Part shown: positions 26,068-35,899 of the stretch, one piece after another | Layout: each line of letters opens with the position of its first letter | Numbering within the stretch: the first letter of the stretch is position 1 | Source: DASQPR01 sp963836785 | GTDB lineage: Bacteria > Actinomycetota > Actinomycetes > Mycobacteriales > Micromonosporaceae | DNA length: 64,000 bases | Reading direction: 5' to 3' | Assembly (NCBI GenBank): GCA_963836785.1 | Contig: CAWIKW010000007.1 | Coordinates: forward strand, 124,001-188,000 | Position numbers and translations under genes: made by a program | The notes under the pieces: model-generated | What the model was told of the DNA's origin: nothing | Seen by the model: the letters and a program-made list of their open reading frames with translations, nothing else | Database searches by the model: none

Positions 26068-28023
26068 CTAGCCACCAATCTTCGTGTCGACGGTGTCGTT
26101 CACCGTGACCTGCTTCGCCGCGGCCGCCGCCGCCTCGTAGTCGGTCAACTCTTGTTTGGTCATGTATTTCGACAGCTCCGACTCGTCGAACAGACCGAGC
26201 AACTCGGGCCGCAGCGTCGGCAGCGGCTTGCGGGTCAGGTCGACACCGTCGCCGGTCGCGTTCAGCGAGCAGATCAGGTTGACCTCACGCCACTCGGGAT
26301 TCATCTCCGGGAAGTCCTCGCGGGTGTGACCGCCGCGGGACTCTTCGCGCTCCAACGCCGCCCGCGCCGTGCACTCCGAGACGATCAGCATGTTGCGCAG
26401 GTCAAGCGCCAGATGCCAGCCCGGGTTGAACTTGCGGCCGCCGATCGCGCCGACGTTGTCGACCCGCACCCGCAATTCACCGAGGAGCTTGATCGACTCC
26501 TCCAGCTCACCCTTGCGGCGGATGATGCCGACCAGGCTCTGCATGACGTCCTGCAGGTCGTGCCATACGTCGTAGGGGTTCTCGCCCGCCTTGCCACGTT
26601 CCAGGGGCGCCAGCGCCATCTTCGCTGCCGCATCGACCGCCTCCGCCGACACCGTCGGGCGTTCGCCCAGGCTTGACGCGTACGCCGCCGCGAACTCGCC
26701 GGCCCGCTTGCCGAAGACGAGAAGATCGGACAGCGAGTTGCCGCCGAGCCGGTTGGAGCCGTGCATTCCGCCGGACACCTCGCCCGCCGCGAACAGGCCC
26801 TGCACCCGGCCGGCCGCCGCGGCGGTGTCCGGGTCGACCTCAACGCCGCCCATCACGTAGTGGCAGGTCGGACCGATCTCCATCGGCTGCTTCGTGATGT
26901 CGACGTCGGCCAGCTCTTTGAACTGGTGGTACATCGATGGCAGGCGCTTGAGGATGAATTCGGCCGGGCGCCGGCTCGCGATGTCCAGGTAGACGCCGCC
27001 GGCCTCCGTACCGCGACCGGCTTTGACCTCGGAGTTGATCGCGCGCGCGACCTCGTCGCGGGGGAGCAGCTCGGGCGGGCGCCGGTTGTGGTCCGGGTCG
27101 GTGTACCAGCGGTCGGCTTCCTCTTCGGTCTCCGCGTACTGCTTGCGGAACACGTCCGGCACGTAGTCGAACATGAACCGCTTGCCGTCGGAGTTCTTGA
27201 GAACGCCGCCGTCACCGCGGACCGACTCGGTGACGAGGATGCCCTTCACCGACGGCGGCGAGACCATGCCGGTCGGGTGGAACTGCAGGAACTCCATGTT
27301 GATGAGCGTCGAGCCGGCGCGCAGCGCGAGCGCGTGACCGTCGCCGGTGTACTCCCACGAATTCGACGTCACCTTGTACGACTTGCCCACGCCGCCGGTG
27401 GCCAGCACGATCGCGGGTGCCTCGAACAGGATCAGGTTGCCGTTCTCGCGGAAGTAGCCGAACGCGCCGGCCACCCGATCGCCGTCGAGCAGCAGGTCGG
27501 TGATCGCGCACTCGGCGTACACCTTGAGGTTTGCCTCGTAGTCACCGGTCTCGGCGAAGTCGTCCTGCTGCAGCGAGACGATCTTCTGCTGGAGCGTACG
27601 GATCATCTCCAGCCCGGTACGGTCGCCGACGTGCGCGAGCCGCGGGTACTCGTGGCCGCCGAAGTTACGCTGGCTGATCTTGCCGTCCGGCGTACGGTCG
27701 AACAGCGCACCGTACGTCTCCAGCTCCCACACCCGCGCCGTCGCCTCTTTGGCGTGCAGCTCGGCCATCCGGAAGTTGTTGAGAAACTTGCCGCCGCGCA
27801 TCGTGTCGCGGAAGTGGACCATCCAGTTGTCGTTCGAGTTCATGTTGCCCATGGAGGCCGCGGCGCCGCCCTCGGCCATGACCGTGTGCGCCTTGCCGAA
27901 CAGCGACTTGGAGATGATCGCCGTACGTTTGCCGGCGAGCCGCGCCTCGATGGCGGCTCGGAGGCCCGCGCCGCCGGCACCGATGACGACGACGTCGTAC
28001 GGCTCCCGCTGAATGTCTGTCAT
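26068..28023 (-). CDS. sdhA: Succinate dehydrogenase flavoprotein subunit (Sdh1 type)
   Basis: 651 residues from ATG 28023. FAD-binding start DVVVIGAGGAGLRAAIEARLAG, covalent-flavin His region SLFGKAHTVMAEGGAAASMGN, substrate loop FLQFHPTGMV and active-site Arg region GTEAGGVYLDI. Oxidises succinate to fumarate at the cytoplasmic membrane face, or the reverse. The C-terminal Arg/Lys-rich capping domain reads RGGHTREDFPEMNPEWREVN. Middle gene of the sdh operon. Confidence 0.95.
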   Translation of the reverse strand: MTDIQREPYDVVVIGAGGAGLRAAIEARLAGKRTAIISKSLFGKAHTVMAEGGAAASMGNMNSNDNWMVHFRDTMRGGKFLNNFRMAELHAKEATARVWELETYGALFDRTPDGKISQRNFGGHEYPRLAHVGDRTGLEMIRTLQQKIVSLQQDDFAETGDYEANLKVYAECAITDLLLDGDRVAGAFGYFRENGNLILFEAPAIVLATGGVGKSYKVTSNSWEYTGDGHALALRAGSTLINMEFLQFHPTGMVSPPSVKGILVTESVRGDGGVLKNSDGKRFMFDYVPDVFRKQYAETEEEADRWYTDPDHNRRPPELLPRDEVARAINSEVKAGRGTEAGGVYLDIASRRPAEFILKRLPSMYHQFKELADVDITKQPMEIGPTCHYVMGGVEVDPDTAAAAGRVQGLFAAGEVSGGMHGSNRLGGNSLSDLLVFGKRAGEFAAAYASSLGERPTVSAEAVDAAAKMALAPLERGKAGENPYDVWHDLQDVMQSLVGIIRRKGELEESIKLLGELRVRVDNVGAIGGRKFNPGWHLALDLRNMLIVSECTARAALEREESRGGHTREDFPEMNPEWREVNLICSLNATGDGVDLTRKPLPTLRPELLGLFDESELSKYMTKQELTDYEAAAAAAKQVTVNDTVDTKIGG

Positions 28024-28090
28024 GTCTTTCCCATCGTGGTGGTGCTCCGTGAGCTGCGTTGGATGGCCGCGCGCGGCGGGCCGCTCGGTG

Positions 28091-28918
28091 CTAGTTGATG
28101 AAGCGCGGGTCGGCGAACCAACCGGCGGAGACGGCCATCACGTAGAAGTCGGTGATGGCGAGCGACGCCAGGGTCGTCCAGGCGAGACCCATGTGGTGGC
28201 CGTTGAGCTTCGAGACGAAGCCCCACGCCCTGTATCGCACCGGGTGCTTGGAGAAGTGTTTGAGCCGGCCACCGACGATGTGCCGGCACGAGTGGCAGGA
28301 CAACGTGTAGGCCCACAGCAGGATGACATTGGCCAGCAGGACGAGGTTGCCGAGACCGAAACCGCCGCCGTCGGTGCCCCAGAACGCCCGGATCGCGTCC
28401 CAGGTGTTGATGATCGAGATCAGGAACGCGGCGTAGAACATGTACCGGTGAGCGTTCTGGAAGATCAGCGGGAACCGCGTCTCGCCGCTATAGGTCTTGT
28501 GGCCGTCCGGCACGGCACACGCCGGCGGTGACGCCCAGAAGCTGCGGTAATACGCCTTGCGGTAGTAGTAGCAGGTCAGCCGGAACAGCAGCAGGAAGAT
28601 CAGCGTGATCGCGGCGTACGGAATGATCGGCCAGTTCGGCAGGAAGCGGCCCCATTCGGCCGCGGCCGGCGTGCACCCGTCGGACAGGCACGGCGAGTAG
28701 AACGGCGTCAGGTAGTGGTATCCCGGACCCTCGGAAAAGTAGTCGCTCTGCATGAAAACGCGGACCGTGGCGTACGCCAACCAGGCCACCAGGCCGATGA
28801 CGGTCAGCAGCGGCGCTAGCCACCACCGGTCCTTGCGGAAGGTCTTTTCCGAGATCGCGGCGCGGGGCCGCGGCGCGGCCGCCCCGGCGGACGGTGGTCG
28901 AGCCGTCGTCGTGGTCAT
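28091..28918 (-). CDS. sdhC: Succinate dehydrogenase membrane anchor (Sdh1 cytochrome b-type single subunit)
   Basis: 275 residues from ATG 28918 with GGGAG upstream. Five hydrophobic segments (WWLAPLLTVIGLVAWLAYAT, WPIIPYAAITLIFLLLF, YMFYAAFLISIINTWDAI, GNLVLLANVILLWAYTL, GLAWTTLASLAITDFYVMAV). Histidines for haem binding are available (NAHRYMF, LSCHSCRHIVGG, LNGHHMGL). A single large anchor replaces separate SdhC and SdhD, as in Mtb Rv0249c. Sixty-seven bases before sdhA. Confidence 0.9.
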   Translation of the reverse strand: MTTTTARPPSAGAAAPRPRAAISEKTFRKDRWWLAPLLTVIGLVAWLAYATVRVFMQSDYFSEGPGYHYLTPFYSPCLSDGCTPAAAEWGRFLPNWPIIPYAAITLIFLLLFRLTCYYYRKAYYRSFWASPPACAVPDGHKTYSGETRFPLIFQNAHRYMFYAAFLISIINTWDAIRAFWGTDGGGFGLGNLVLLANVILLWAYTLSCHSCRHIVGGRLKHFSKHPVRYRAWGFVSKLNGHHMGLAWTTLASLAITDFYVMAVSAGWFADPRFIN

Positions 28919-29324
28919 CTTCGTCTTCGCTCCCTGACGGGTCTGCTAAGCCCGGGATCAATTCCGGGCATGCCGCACGTGATCAGCTACAGCTTTTGGG
29001 TGCGGCGAGCGCGTCCGGAGATCCTGGTCCGCGACAGGGCAGGCCGAAGATCGCGAGCGCCACGCCGCCCCCGCGTCGGTGCACACGTTACGCCCGGGGT
29101 TCGAGCGCACATGGCATCGAGGGGCAGTCTGATCCTTCGATCGGTGGGAAGGAAAGTCGTCACCTCACATTTCGGGGATGTTGTGGACAACTTCACTTCC
29201 GCCGTCGCTTGCGCCCGCTCTGAAACTTCCGCCCACGCCGAGCGATCCCAAGATCACCGCAGCTCCCCCCAAGGTCACCGCAACTTCCCAGCCGTCGCTC
29301 TCGTCGGGCGTGATCTTCGTGATG
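28919..29324. other. Intergenic region upstream of sdhC
   Basis: No gene seen. It should hold the sdh promoter on the minus strand. GATCACCGCA/GGTCACCGCAACTTCC fragments near 29251-29290 resemble arms of the 54-nt hairpin repeats, possibly decayed copies. Confidence 0.4.
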
Positions 29325-29378
29325 ACTTCACCGCACTAGGGGCTACCAACCAAAATGAAGCCCCAAGTGCGGTGAAGT
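29325..29378. repeat. 54-nt hairpin element B (bidirectional terminator-like repeat)
   Basis: Outer arms ACTTCACCGCACT and AGTGCGGTGAAGT (14 bp when the flanking G29324-C29379 pair is added), inner arms GGGGCT and AAGCCCC. Same length and same outer decanucleotides as element A at 25215. Lies just beyond the pmbA stop. Confidence 0.8.
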
Positions 29379-29402
29379 CGCGACTAACCGAGCCGTAACC
29401 GC

Positions 29403-30785
29403 TCAGCCGGACGCGCCGCCGGTGAAGTTCCACGACGCGAGGTGCAGCGCCGGGCAGCGGAACGACGCGACCGAGTAGTTGTTCGGCACGGCGCGGGCGT
29501 GCGTCCCTACGCCAAGGACGGCTCCCGGCCCAAGCGCTTGCGGGTACGACTGCGTGAAGCGGAAGTTGCGCAGCGGCCGGGTGATCTCGCCGTTCTCGAT
29601 CAGCCACACGCCGTTGCGGGTGAGACCGGTCATCACCAGCGTGCGTGGGTCGAGCACCCGGGTATACCAGTGATCCGTCACGAGAATGCCCCGCGACACA
29701 TTCGCCACCAGCGCGGCGACCGTCGAGTCGGCCGCCGGCCCGTCGACCTCCGCGACCTCGTGATCGCCACCGTCGGGCCGCAGCATCAGGTTGAGGGCAA
29801 ACGCACCGAACGACCCGCCGCCGCCGTTGCCGGTCGACTCCGTGCCGGCCTCGCGCGCCGTACGGCGGCTTTGGACCGGCCCGACCGTCCGACCGTTCTC
29901 GACGATTGGCGTGACCTGTCGTGGCGTCCCCTCGTCGTCGAACGGCAGCCCGATCATGCCCGGGCTCACCGCGTCGTCGACGAACGTGATCGCCGGATCC
30001 ATCTGCTGCTCACCGGCGACGAGGAATGACCGACGCTCGTTGACTCCCTTCCCGTCGAAGCCGAACATCGCCAGCGCCTGCAGAACGTCGGCCACCGCGG
30101 TCGGTTCGAGCACCACCTCGTAGCGTCCCGGAGGCAGCTCGGTCGCGCCGTCGCCGGCCCGGGCCTTGGCGGCCGCGCGTGAGCCAAGTTTTGCGCCGTC
30201 CACGTCGGAGAGATAGGCGCTCGCATGCCGAGCCGATCCGTCGCTCGACGCCGTGCGGGCGATGCCGTCCATCGCGATCTCGGCGGTCGCGCCGGAAACA
30301 GATTGGCCGGCCGAGTTGGCAAACGCCGCCCGCGTGTGCCGGGTGCGGCAATAACCCGCCGTGGTCAGGCCACCGGCCGCGTCGACGAACGCGCGGATGC
30401 GATCGGCCCGGTCGGCGGGCGAAGCGTCGGCGATCGCATCGTCGACGGTGCCCGCGGTGGCCAGCTTCGTCGCGGGCGCCAGGCCCGGCCAGCCGGGATC
30501 GAGCGGCGCCAGGCGGGCCGCGTCGAGCGTGCGGTCGACGAATCCGCGGAGGGCGTCATCGCCGGTCACGGTCGTCGTGGCCGTCACCGTTCGCCCGTCC
30601 ACATGCGTCACCAGCCGTACGGTCGTGGTCTCGTCGGCGACGTTCTGGTGGATCATCGAATTCGCGAACCGGGTCAGCGCGAGGCTCGTGGTGTCGACCA
30701 GCACCTCGGCCTCTGCGTTCGGTGCCGTGGCCCGGACCGCTTCGACGATCCGACCAGCCAGATCGACCTGATTGACGTCATCCAT
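29403..30785 (-). CDS. pmbA: TldD/PmbA family protein, PmbA-type subunit (TldE)
   Basis: 460 residues from ATG 30785, which shares a base with the tldD stop (TGATG). Lacks the HExxxH zinc motif of its partner, as TldE/PmbA subunits do. Contains the family region ELPPGRYEVVLEPTAVADVLQ and a C-terminal GGASG. TldD-TldE heterodimers are barrel-shaped metalloproteases that degrade unfolded or leader peptides (microcin B17 maturation, CcdA turnover). Confidence 0.9.
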   Translation of the reverse strand: MDDVNQVDLAGRIVEAVRATAPNAEAEVLVDTTSLALTRFANSMIHQNVADETTTVRLVTHVDGRTVTATTTVTGDDALRGFVDRTLDAARLAPLDPGWPGLAPATKLATAGTVDDAIADASPADRADRIRAFVDAAGGLTTAGYCRTRHTRAAFANSAGQSVSGATAEIAMDGIARTASSDGSARHASAYLSDVDGAKLGSRAAAKARAGDGATELPPGRYEVVLEPTAVADVLQALAMFGFDGKGVNERRSFLVAGEQQMDPAITFVDDAVSPGMIGLPFDDEGTPRQVTPIVENGRTVGPVQSRRTAREAGTESTGNGGGGSFGAFALNLMLRPDGGDHEVAEVDGPAADSTVAALVANVSRGILVTDHWYTRVLDPRTLVMTGLTRNGVWLIENGEITRPLRNFRFTQSYPQALGPGAVLGVGTHARAVPNNYSVASFRCPALHLASWNFTGGASG

Positions 30786-32221
30786 CAGCCGCGCACCCCC
30801 ACTCGTACGTTGGAAAAGCGGGCCGGCGCGGCCGGGTGGCCGGTGTGCCCGACCTGCCCCGGCTGTCCCTTGCCGCAGTTCGGGGTGCCCCACGGGAGGC
30901 TCTCCGACGACAGCATGTCCATCGACTGCCAGAACTTCGGACCGATACCGGTGTACGTCGGGTTGCGCAGCATTCGCCCACGCTTGCCGCCCTTGACCTC
31001 CCAGCCGATCTCGCAGCCGAATTGGAAGTTGAGTCGCCGGTCGTCGATCGACCAGGACCGGTTGAAGTCCATCATGATGCCGTCGTCGGTGGCCGCGATC
31101 ATCTCGTCCAGCGTGTGCGGGCCGGGTTCCAGACCCACGTTGGTCATGCGGACCATCGGCAGCCGGGCCCAGCCGTCGGAGCGTACGGACCCGGCGTAGT
31201 CGAGTCCGGCGACGCTGGCCGAGTCACGGCCGGCCAGAACGCCAACCCAGATGCCGTTGCGTACGGCGTCCCGAGGCGCCGCGACCGTGCCCTCGTCGTC
31301 ATACCCGAAGGAGCCGAGCGCGCCCGGGATCCGTGGATCGATCACGATGTTCATCAGCTCGGAGCCATAGCGCAGCGAGCCGAGCTGGGCGAGGTCGAGC
31401 CAGGACGTGCCGGCGTAGGCCGCTTCCCAGCCGAGGATCCGGTCCAGTTCGATCGCGTGCCCGACCGATTCGTGAATCTGCAGCGCCATCTGCTCGCCGC
31501 CGAGGATGAGTGTCGTCTCGCCGGCCGGACACAGCGGCGCGGTCAGCAGCGCGCGCGCCTCATCGACGATGCGTTCGCCGTGTGCGGCCAGGTCAAGCTC
31601 GGTGATGAGCTCCCAGCCGCGGGTGCCGTACTGACCTCGGTACGACGGATACGAACGCCGCTGAGTCTCGCCCTCACCGATGACGGTGGTCGAGATGCCG
31701 CCGCCGCACTCGCGGAAGTGCTGGTCGATGCGGTGTCCCTCGGACGAGACGAACCACTTGGTGGTGTCCCAGATCTGGTACAGGCCGGTCGATTGGTCGC
31801 CGCCGGCCCGGTGCATGTCGCCGGTCACCCGTACCAGCAGGTCGCCTTTGTCCGACAGCGCGACAGACAGCGGGTCGACCTCGTAGGCCGACTCCCACGA
31901 GTCGGTCGTCGGCGTCGAGCCGACGAGCTCCACGGGTCGGCCGGCGACCGTCGCGCTGGCGGCTGCGATCGCCGCGGCCTCCGCGCCCGCGGCGCGTGCA
32001 GCGGCGTCGGAGACATCGGGTACGGCATAGAAACCCCACCCGGATCCCACCAGCGCCCGAACGCCGATGCCAGCGCTCTCGTTCTGCTCGAGTTCCTCGA
32101 TGTCACCGTTGCGCGCGGACATCGACTCGGTGCGTCGATGCATTACGCGCGCGTCGGCATAGCGGGCTCCGGCGGCGATGGCCGCCTCGACCGCCGCTGT
32201 CGCCGCGTCGAATTGAGTCAT
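30785..32221 (-). CDS. tldD: TldD family metalloprotease, catalytic subunit
   Basis: 478 residues from ATG 32221 (open frame extends upstream without better start). Zinc site in LQIHESVGHAIELDRILG (HExxxH, about residues 245-262), and the third ligand region near the C-terminal NCGKGQPGQVGHTGHPA stretch. Partner of the directly downstream PmbA; the two are translationally coupled. Likely processes small peptides in the cytoplasm. No obvious RiPP precursor lies nearby, so general peptide turnover is the safer guess. Confidence 0.92.
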   Translation of the reverse strand: MTQFDAATAAVEAAIAAGARYADARVMHRRTESMSARNGDIEELEQNESAGIGVRALVGSGWGFYAVPDVSDAAARAAGAEAAAIAAASATVAGRPVELVGSTPTTDSWESAYEVDPLSVALSDKGDLLVRVTGDMHRAGGDQSTGLYQIWDTTKWFVSSEGHRIDQHFRECGGGISTTVIGEGETQRRSYPSYRGQYGTRGWELITELDLAAHGERIVDEARALLTAPLCPAGETTLILGGEQMALQIHESVGHAIELDRILGWEAAYAGTSWLDLAQLGSLRYGSELMNIVIDPRIPGALGSFGYDDEGTVAAPRDAVRNGIWVGVLAGRDSASVAGLDYAGSVRSDGWARLPMVRMTNVGLEPGPHTLDEMIAATDDGIMMDFNRSWSIDDRRLNFQFGCEIGWEVKGGKRGRMLRNPTYTGIGPKFWQSMDMLSSESLPWGTPNCGKGQPGQVGHTGHPAAPARFSNVRVGVRG

Positions 32222-32375
32222 GTGCCGACCATATGCGTCGACCCTGATAGCGACGACACCGCCGGACGCACAGCCGTCTGACCAGGCCTTACCAATCAGA
32301 CGGTAACGAGTCAGATACGAATGGCAGTGATACGGGACGGGTCCTACCCTTGCGTCGGTTTTCGGGACCGCGACG

Positions 32376-34670
32376 TCACTCGTCGGCGAGCCCGAGTGCC
32401 TCACGCAAGAACCGGAGCTCGAGGCGCATCAATGCCTCTCGCAGACCACCGGCCGCCATGTGCGAGGCGCCGGGCAACGGGATCATCGAGTGTGGTCGAC
32501 CGGTGGCCAGCAACGCGGCCGATAGCCGCAGCGTGTTCGCCGCGACCACGTTGTCGTCGGCGAAGCCGTGTACGAGCAGCATCGGGCTGGTCGGATCGCC
32601 GGGCATGACCCGTTCGTGGGCGAGTTCCACCAGGCTGTGGTGGGCGTACACCTCGGAGCCGTCACCCGGGAGGCCGAGGTACCGCTCGGTGTACGCCGTG
32701 TCATAGAGCTCCCAGTCCGTGACCGGAGCACCGACGACCGCGGCCCGGTAGATGTCCGGCCGTTTGAGCGCGGCGAGTGCCGACAGCCAGCCGCCGAACG
32801 ACCATCCGCGGATCACCACCCGGCCGAGGTCGAGATCGGTCTGCTTGTCGGCCAGCGCGTGCAGCGCGTCGACCTGGTCACCCAGGACGATGTCGGTCAT
32901 CCGGCGATGGATGACCTTCTCGAAGCTCGGCGCTACTCCGGGCGTACCCCGGTTGTCGATCGTGACCACGGCGAAGCCGGCATCGGCCCACCATTGGCGT
33001 TCGAGATAGCGCGCCCGCGCGGCGACCACTTCCTGGTGGCCCGGTCCGCCGTAGATGTCGACCAGCACCGGAAGCCGGCGACCACCGACGTGGCTGCGCG
33101 GATAGACGACGCTGGCGGGAATCCGGCGATCGGTGACGCGCTCCAGTGCGGGCCGCGGCGCGTACGGCGGTGTGGCCGCGAGGTTCGCCAGCTCGCCGAC
33201 CGGACTCAGCAACGCGCCGGATGCCGCGAGACCGATGCCGATGGCCGACGGGCGACCCATACCCGGCGTGAGCGGCAGCTCAGTGGTCGGCTCGGTGAGC
33301 CCGCCGTGCGGATCGGACGGGTGGACCGGCTGCATCGGGGGCCGTTCGGATGGCCGGCCGATGCGGTGCACGGTCCACCGCGTACCCGCGTGGTCCAACG
33401 AGGCGGCACCGATCACGAGCGTCGCGCCGCCCACTACTCCGGTGTGTACGCCCGGGACGCTCGTCAGCCGCGCGACGTCCACGCCGGACATGCCCGCGCC
33501 GACGCTGACCCGGAAGAGGTGCTGCTCGCTCGGCTCGCCGTCGGATGCCTCGACGATCAGGTCGCCGCCGTCGATGCGGCCGCAGACCCGGCGTACGTAG
33601 AGTCCCGGCGGGCTGACCAGCGTGCCGTCGGCGAACAGGCAGCGCGCGTCGTACCCGTCGTGGGCCAGTTCGCCGCCGACCAGCACCCGTCCGTCGGGCA
33701 GGTACGTCGGCGTGCCGTCGATCGGCTCGACCCACCGCGGATCGGCCAACTCCGCATGCACCTGGGTCTCGCCGGTGCGCGGATCGACCGCGAGCACGAG
33801 TCCGTGCTGCTGCAGCCGTCGCAGTACGGTGATCAGCGGCCCGCCGGTCTCCGACCACGACACCGCTACCAGGTAGGGATAGGTCTCCCGGTCCCAGTGC
33901 ACATCCACCCATCCGCCGTCGAGATCGAGCAGATGAAGGCTGACCTCGGCATTCGCGGATCCGGCATGCGGATAGGCAATCGTGCGCGGCTCCGCGCCCG
34001 GGTCCGTCGGGTCGGACAGGTGCCAGCGATTGACGCGCGCTTCGTCCACGCGCGCCGCGAGCAGCGTCGTCCCGTCCGGCGACCACCAGTAGCCGCGGTA
34101 ACGGAAGAACTCTTCGGCCGCGATGAATTCGGCCAGCCCCCACGAGATGCCTTCCTCGCCGGCGACGAGCACGTCGGAGGCCGGATCGTTGCTGGTCGCG
34201 CTCGTCACCCGGAGTGCGGCGTCGCCGCTGTCCGTCGACACGTACGCGATGCGTTGTCCGGTCGGATCGGGTCGCGGGTCGATCGCGCCGCCCTGCGCCG
34301 CCGCCGGCTGAACCTCGCCGGTGAGTAGGTCGGCGCGGTAAAGCGTGCCGCCCAGCGTGAACGCGGCAACGGTGGCTTTCGGGTCGGTCGCGAACGTGCC
34401 GATGCCGGCGGCGGACAGGCGCGTCCGCTCGCGCAGGGCACGCTCGGCCGGTGTGAGCTCGGCCGACGCGTCGCCGAGCAGCGCGACGGGATCCGCGACG
34501 AGTTGCTCGTCGCCGGTGGCGACGTCGAAGACGTAGAGACCGTCGGTCGGATCTTCGGGGCCACGCGAGCGCAGGAAGGCGACTCGCGCGCCGTCGGATC
34601 CGACGGTCACGGCGCGCGGAGCGCCATAGGAGAATCGACGGGTACGGGCGGCGAGTTCCGGGTACTCCAT
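32376..34670 (-). CDS. S9 family prolyl oligopeptidase / dipeptidyl peptidase IV-like
   Basis: 764 residues from ATG 34670; the frame is open to 34715 and no clear ribosome site decides the start. N-terminal beta-propeller (DPP4-N type; FSYGAPRAVTVGSDGARVAFL..., GYWWSPDGTTLLAARVDEARV) of about 480 residues, C-terminal alpha/beta hydrolase: Ser in VIRGWSFGGWLSALA, Asp in VHGFADDNVV, His in GASHMAAGG. No signal peptide, so cytoplasmic. Cleaves short peptides, usually after Pro or Ala. Same direction as the tldD-pmbA genes, a peptide-turnover neighbourhood. Confidence 0.9.
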   Translation of the reverse strand: MEYPELAARTRRFSYGAPRAVTVGSDGARVAFLRSRGPEDPTDGLYVFDVATGDEQLVADPVALLGDASAELTPAERALRERTRLSAAGIGTFATDPKATVAAFTLGGTLYRADLLTGEVQPAAAQGGAIDPRPDPTGQRIAYVSTDSGDAALRVTSATSNDPASDVLVAGEEGISWGLAEFIAAEEFFRYRGYWWSPDGTTLLAARVDEARVNRWHLSDPTDPGAEPRTIAYPHAGSANAEVSLHLLDLDGGWVDVHWDRETYPYLVAVSWSETGGPLITVLRRLQQHGLVLAVDPRTGETQVHAELADPRWVEPIDGTPTYLPDGRVLVGGELAHDGYDARCLFADGTLVSPPGLYVRRVCGRIDGGDLIVEASDGEPSEQHLFRVSVGAGMSGVDVARLTSVPGVHTGVVGGATLVIGAASLDHAGTRWTVHRIGRPSERPPMQPVHPSDPHGGLTEPTTELPLTPGMGRPSAIGIGLAASGALLSPVGELANLAATPPYAPRPALERVTDRRIPASVVYPRSHVGGRRLPVLVDIYGGPGHQEVVAARARYLERQWWADAGFAVVTIDNRGTPGVAPSFEKVIHRRMTDIVLGDQVDALHALADKQTDLDLGRVVIRGWSFGGWLSALAALKRPDIYRAAVVGAPVTDWELYDTAYTERYLGLPGDGSEVYAHHSLVELAHERVMPGDPTSPMLLVHGFADDNVVAANTLRLSAALLATGRPHSMIPLPGASHMAAGGLREALMRLELRFLREALGLADE

Positions 34671-35011
34671 GGCGACAATGATGCCGCCACCGCGCGATTC
34701 TCGCGGAAACTCCACAGAGTTGCGATCCAGTCGCAGATTTGTCGAAAGCCGCAGCTCGGGACGCTTGCCGGCGGGTCAACGGGGGTTCCGGCCGCTACCG
34801 AGTGTGGGAATTCTTCGCGATTTTGTAATGCAGCGCGGCGGCGTCGTCACGCGCCTGAGCGATGTTGTTAGGCGGCTCCGCGGTGTCGGTACGCGGGCTC
34901 CGCGGCCCTCGTAACCCGGCTCAGCCGGCTCGGACCCGAGCCAAGGTCGACCTGACGATCATCAAGGAGCACCAGCCCAGGTGGGCCGCCGCCAACGGCT
35001 AGAGTTGCTGA

Positions 35012-35899
35012 GTGACCGCCAACCCCGCCGCTCGCGACTCGGCCCGCCGGATCATGTTCGTACACGCGCATCCCGACGACGAGACCGTCGGCACCGGCGC
35101 GACCATGGCCCATTACGCGGCCCAAGGGGCGCACGTCAGCCTGGTCACATGCACGCTCGGTGAGGAAGGCGAGATCCACGTGCCGGCGCTGTCGCAGCTT
35201 GCCGCGGCCGAAGCCGATCAGCTCGGCGGCTGGCGAATCCACGAGCTGGATCTTGCGTGCGAGGCGCTCGGGGTCACCGATCATCGTTTCCTCGGCGGCG
35301 CCGGGCACTACCGGGACTCCGGGATGATGGGGCTCAAGGAGAACGACCACCCCCGCTGCTTCTGGCAGGCCGACGTCGACGAAGCCGCGAAGCTGTTGCT
35401 TCCGGTGTTCGATGAGGTCCGGCCGCAGGTCCTCGTCACGTACGACACGTTCGGGTTCTACGGACATCCGGATCACATCCAGGCGCACCGGGTGGCGATG
35501 CGCGCCGCCGAGATGGCCACCGATTCCGGATTCGGGCCGGAAAAGATCTATTGGATGGCGGTGTCGCGCAGCTCGATCGAGCGTGGCTTCGAAGCGTTCC
35601 GCAACTCGGCCGACAACCCGTTCGGCGACGCTAAGAGCATCGACGATATCCCGTTCGGTACGCCCGACGACGAGATCACGGCGCGCATCGACGGGCGTGC
35701 ACAGAGCGCCCGCAAGTCGGCCGCGATCGACGCACACGCCACACAGATCCCGACCAACTCTTGGCTGCGTACGGTCTCCGGCAGCCAGGGCAGCGAGGAT
35801 TTCCTCGGCATCGAGTTCTACATCCTCGTACGCGGCAAGAAGGGGCCGGGCGACGGTCCATACGACTGGGAAAGTGATCTCTTTGCCGGCCTCGACTAG
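35012..35899 (+). CDS. mshB: N-acetyl-1-D-myo-inositol-2-amino-2-deoxy-alpha-D-glucopyranoside deacetylase (mycothiol)
   Basis: 295 residues from GTG 35012. LmbE/PIG-L fold zinc deacetylase: metal motif FVHAHPDDETVGTGATMAHY (His, Asp, Asp) and second motif YDTFGFYGHPDHIQAHRVAM. Removes acetate from GlcNAc-Ins in mycothiol synthesis. The related conjugate amidase Mca is the alternative assignment, but the FGFYGHPDH stretch, start and the following DUF6113 membrane gene and ferredoxin/dapC match the mshB locus of Mtb (Rv1170 onward). Consistent with mrx1 at 56.7 kb, which uses mycothiol. Confidence 0.88.
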   Translation: MTANPAARDSARRIMFVHAHPDDETVGTGATMAHYAAQGAHVSLVTCTLGEEGEIHVPALSQLAAAEADQLGGWRIHELDLACEALGVTDHRFLGGAGHYRDSGMMGLKENDHPRCFWQADVDEAAKLLLPVFDEVRPQVLVTYDTFGFYGHPDHIQAHRVAMRAAEMATDSGFGPEKIYWMAVSRSSIERGFEAFRNSADNPFGDAKSIDDIPFGTPDDEITARIDGRAQSARKSAAIDAHATQIPTNSWLRTVSGSQGSEDFLGIEFYILVRGKKGPGDGPYDWESDLFAGLD

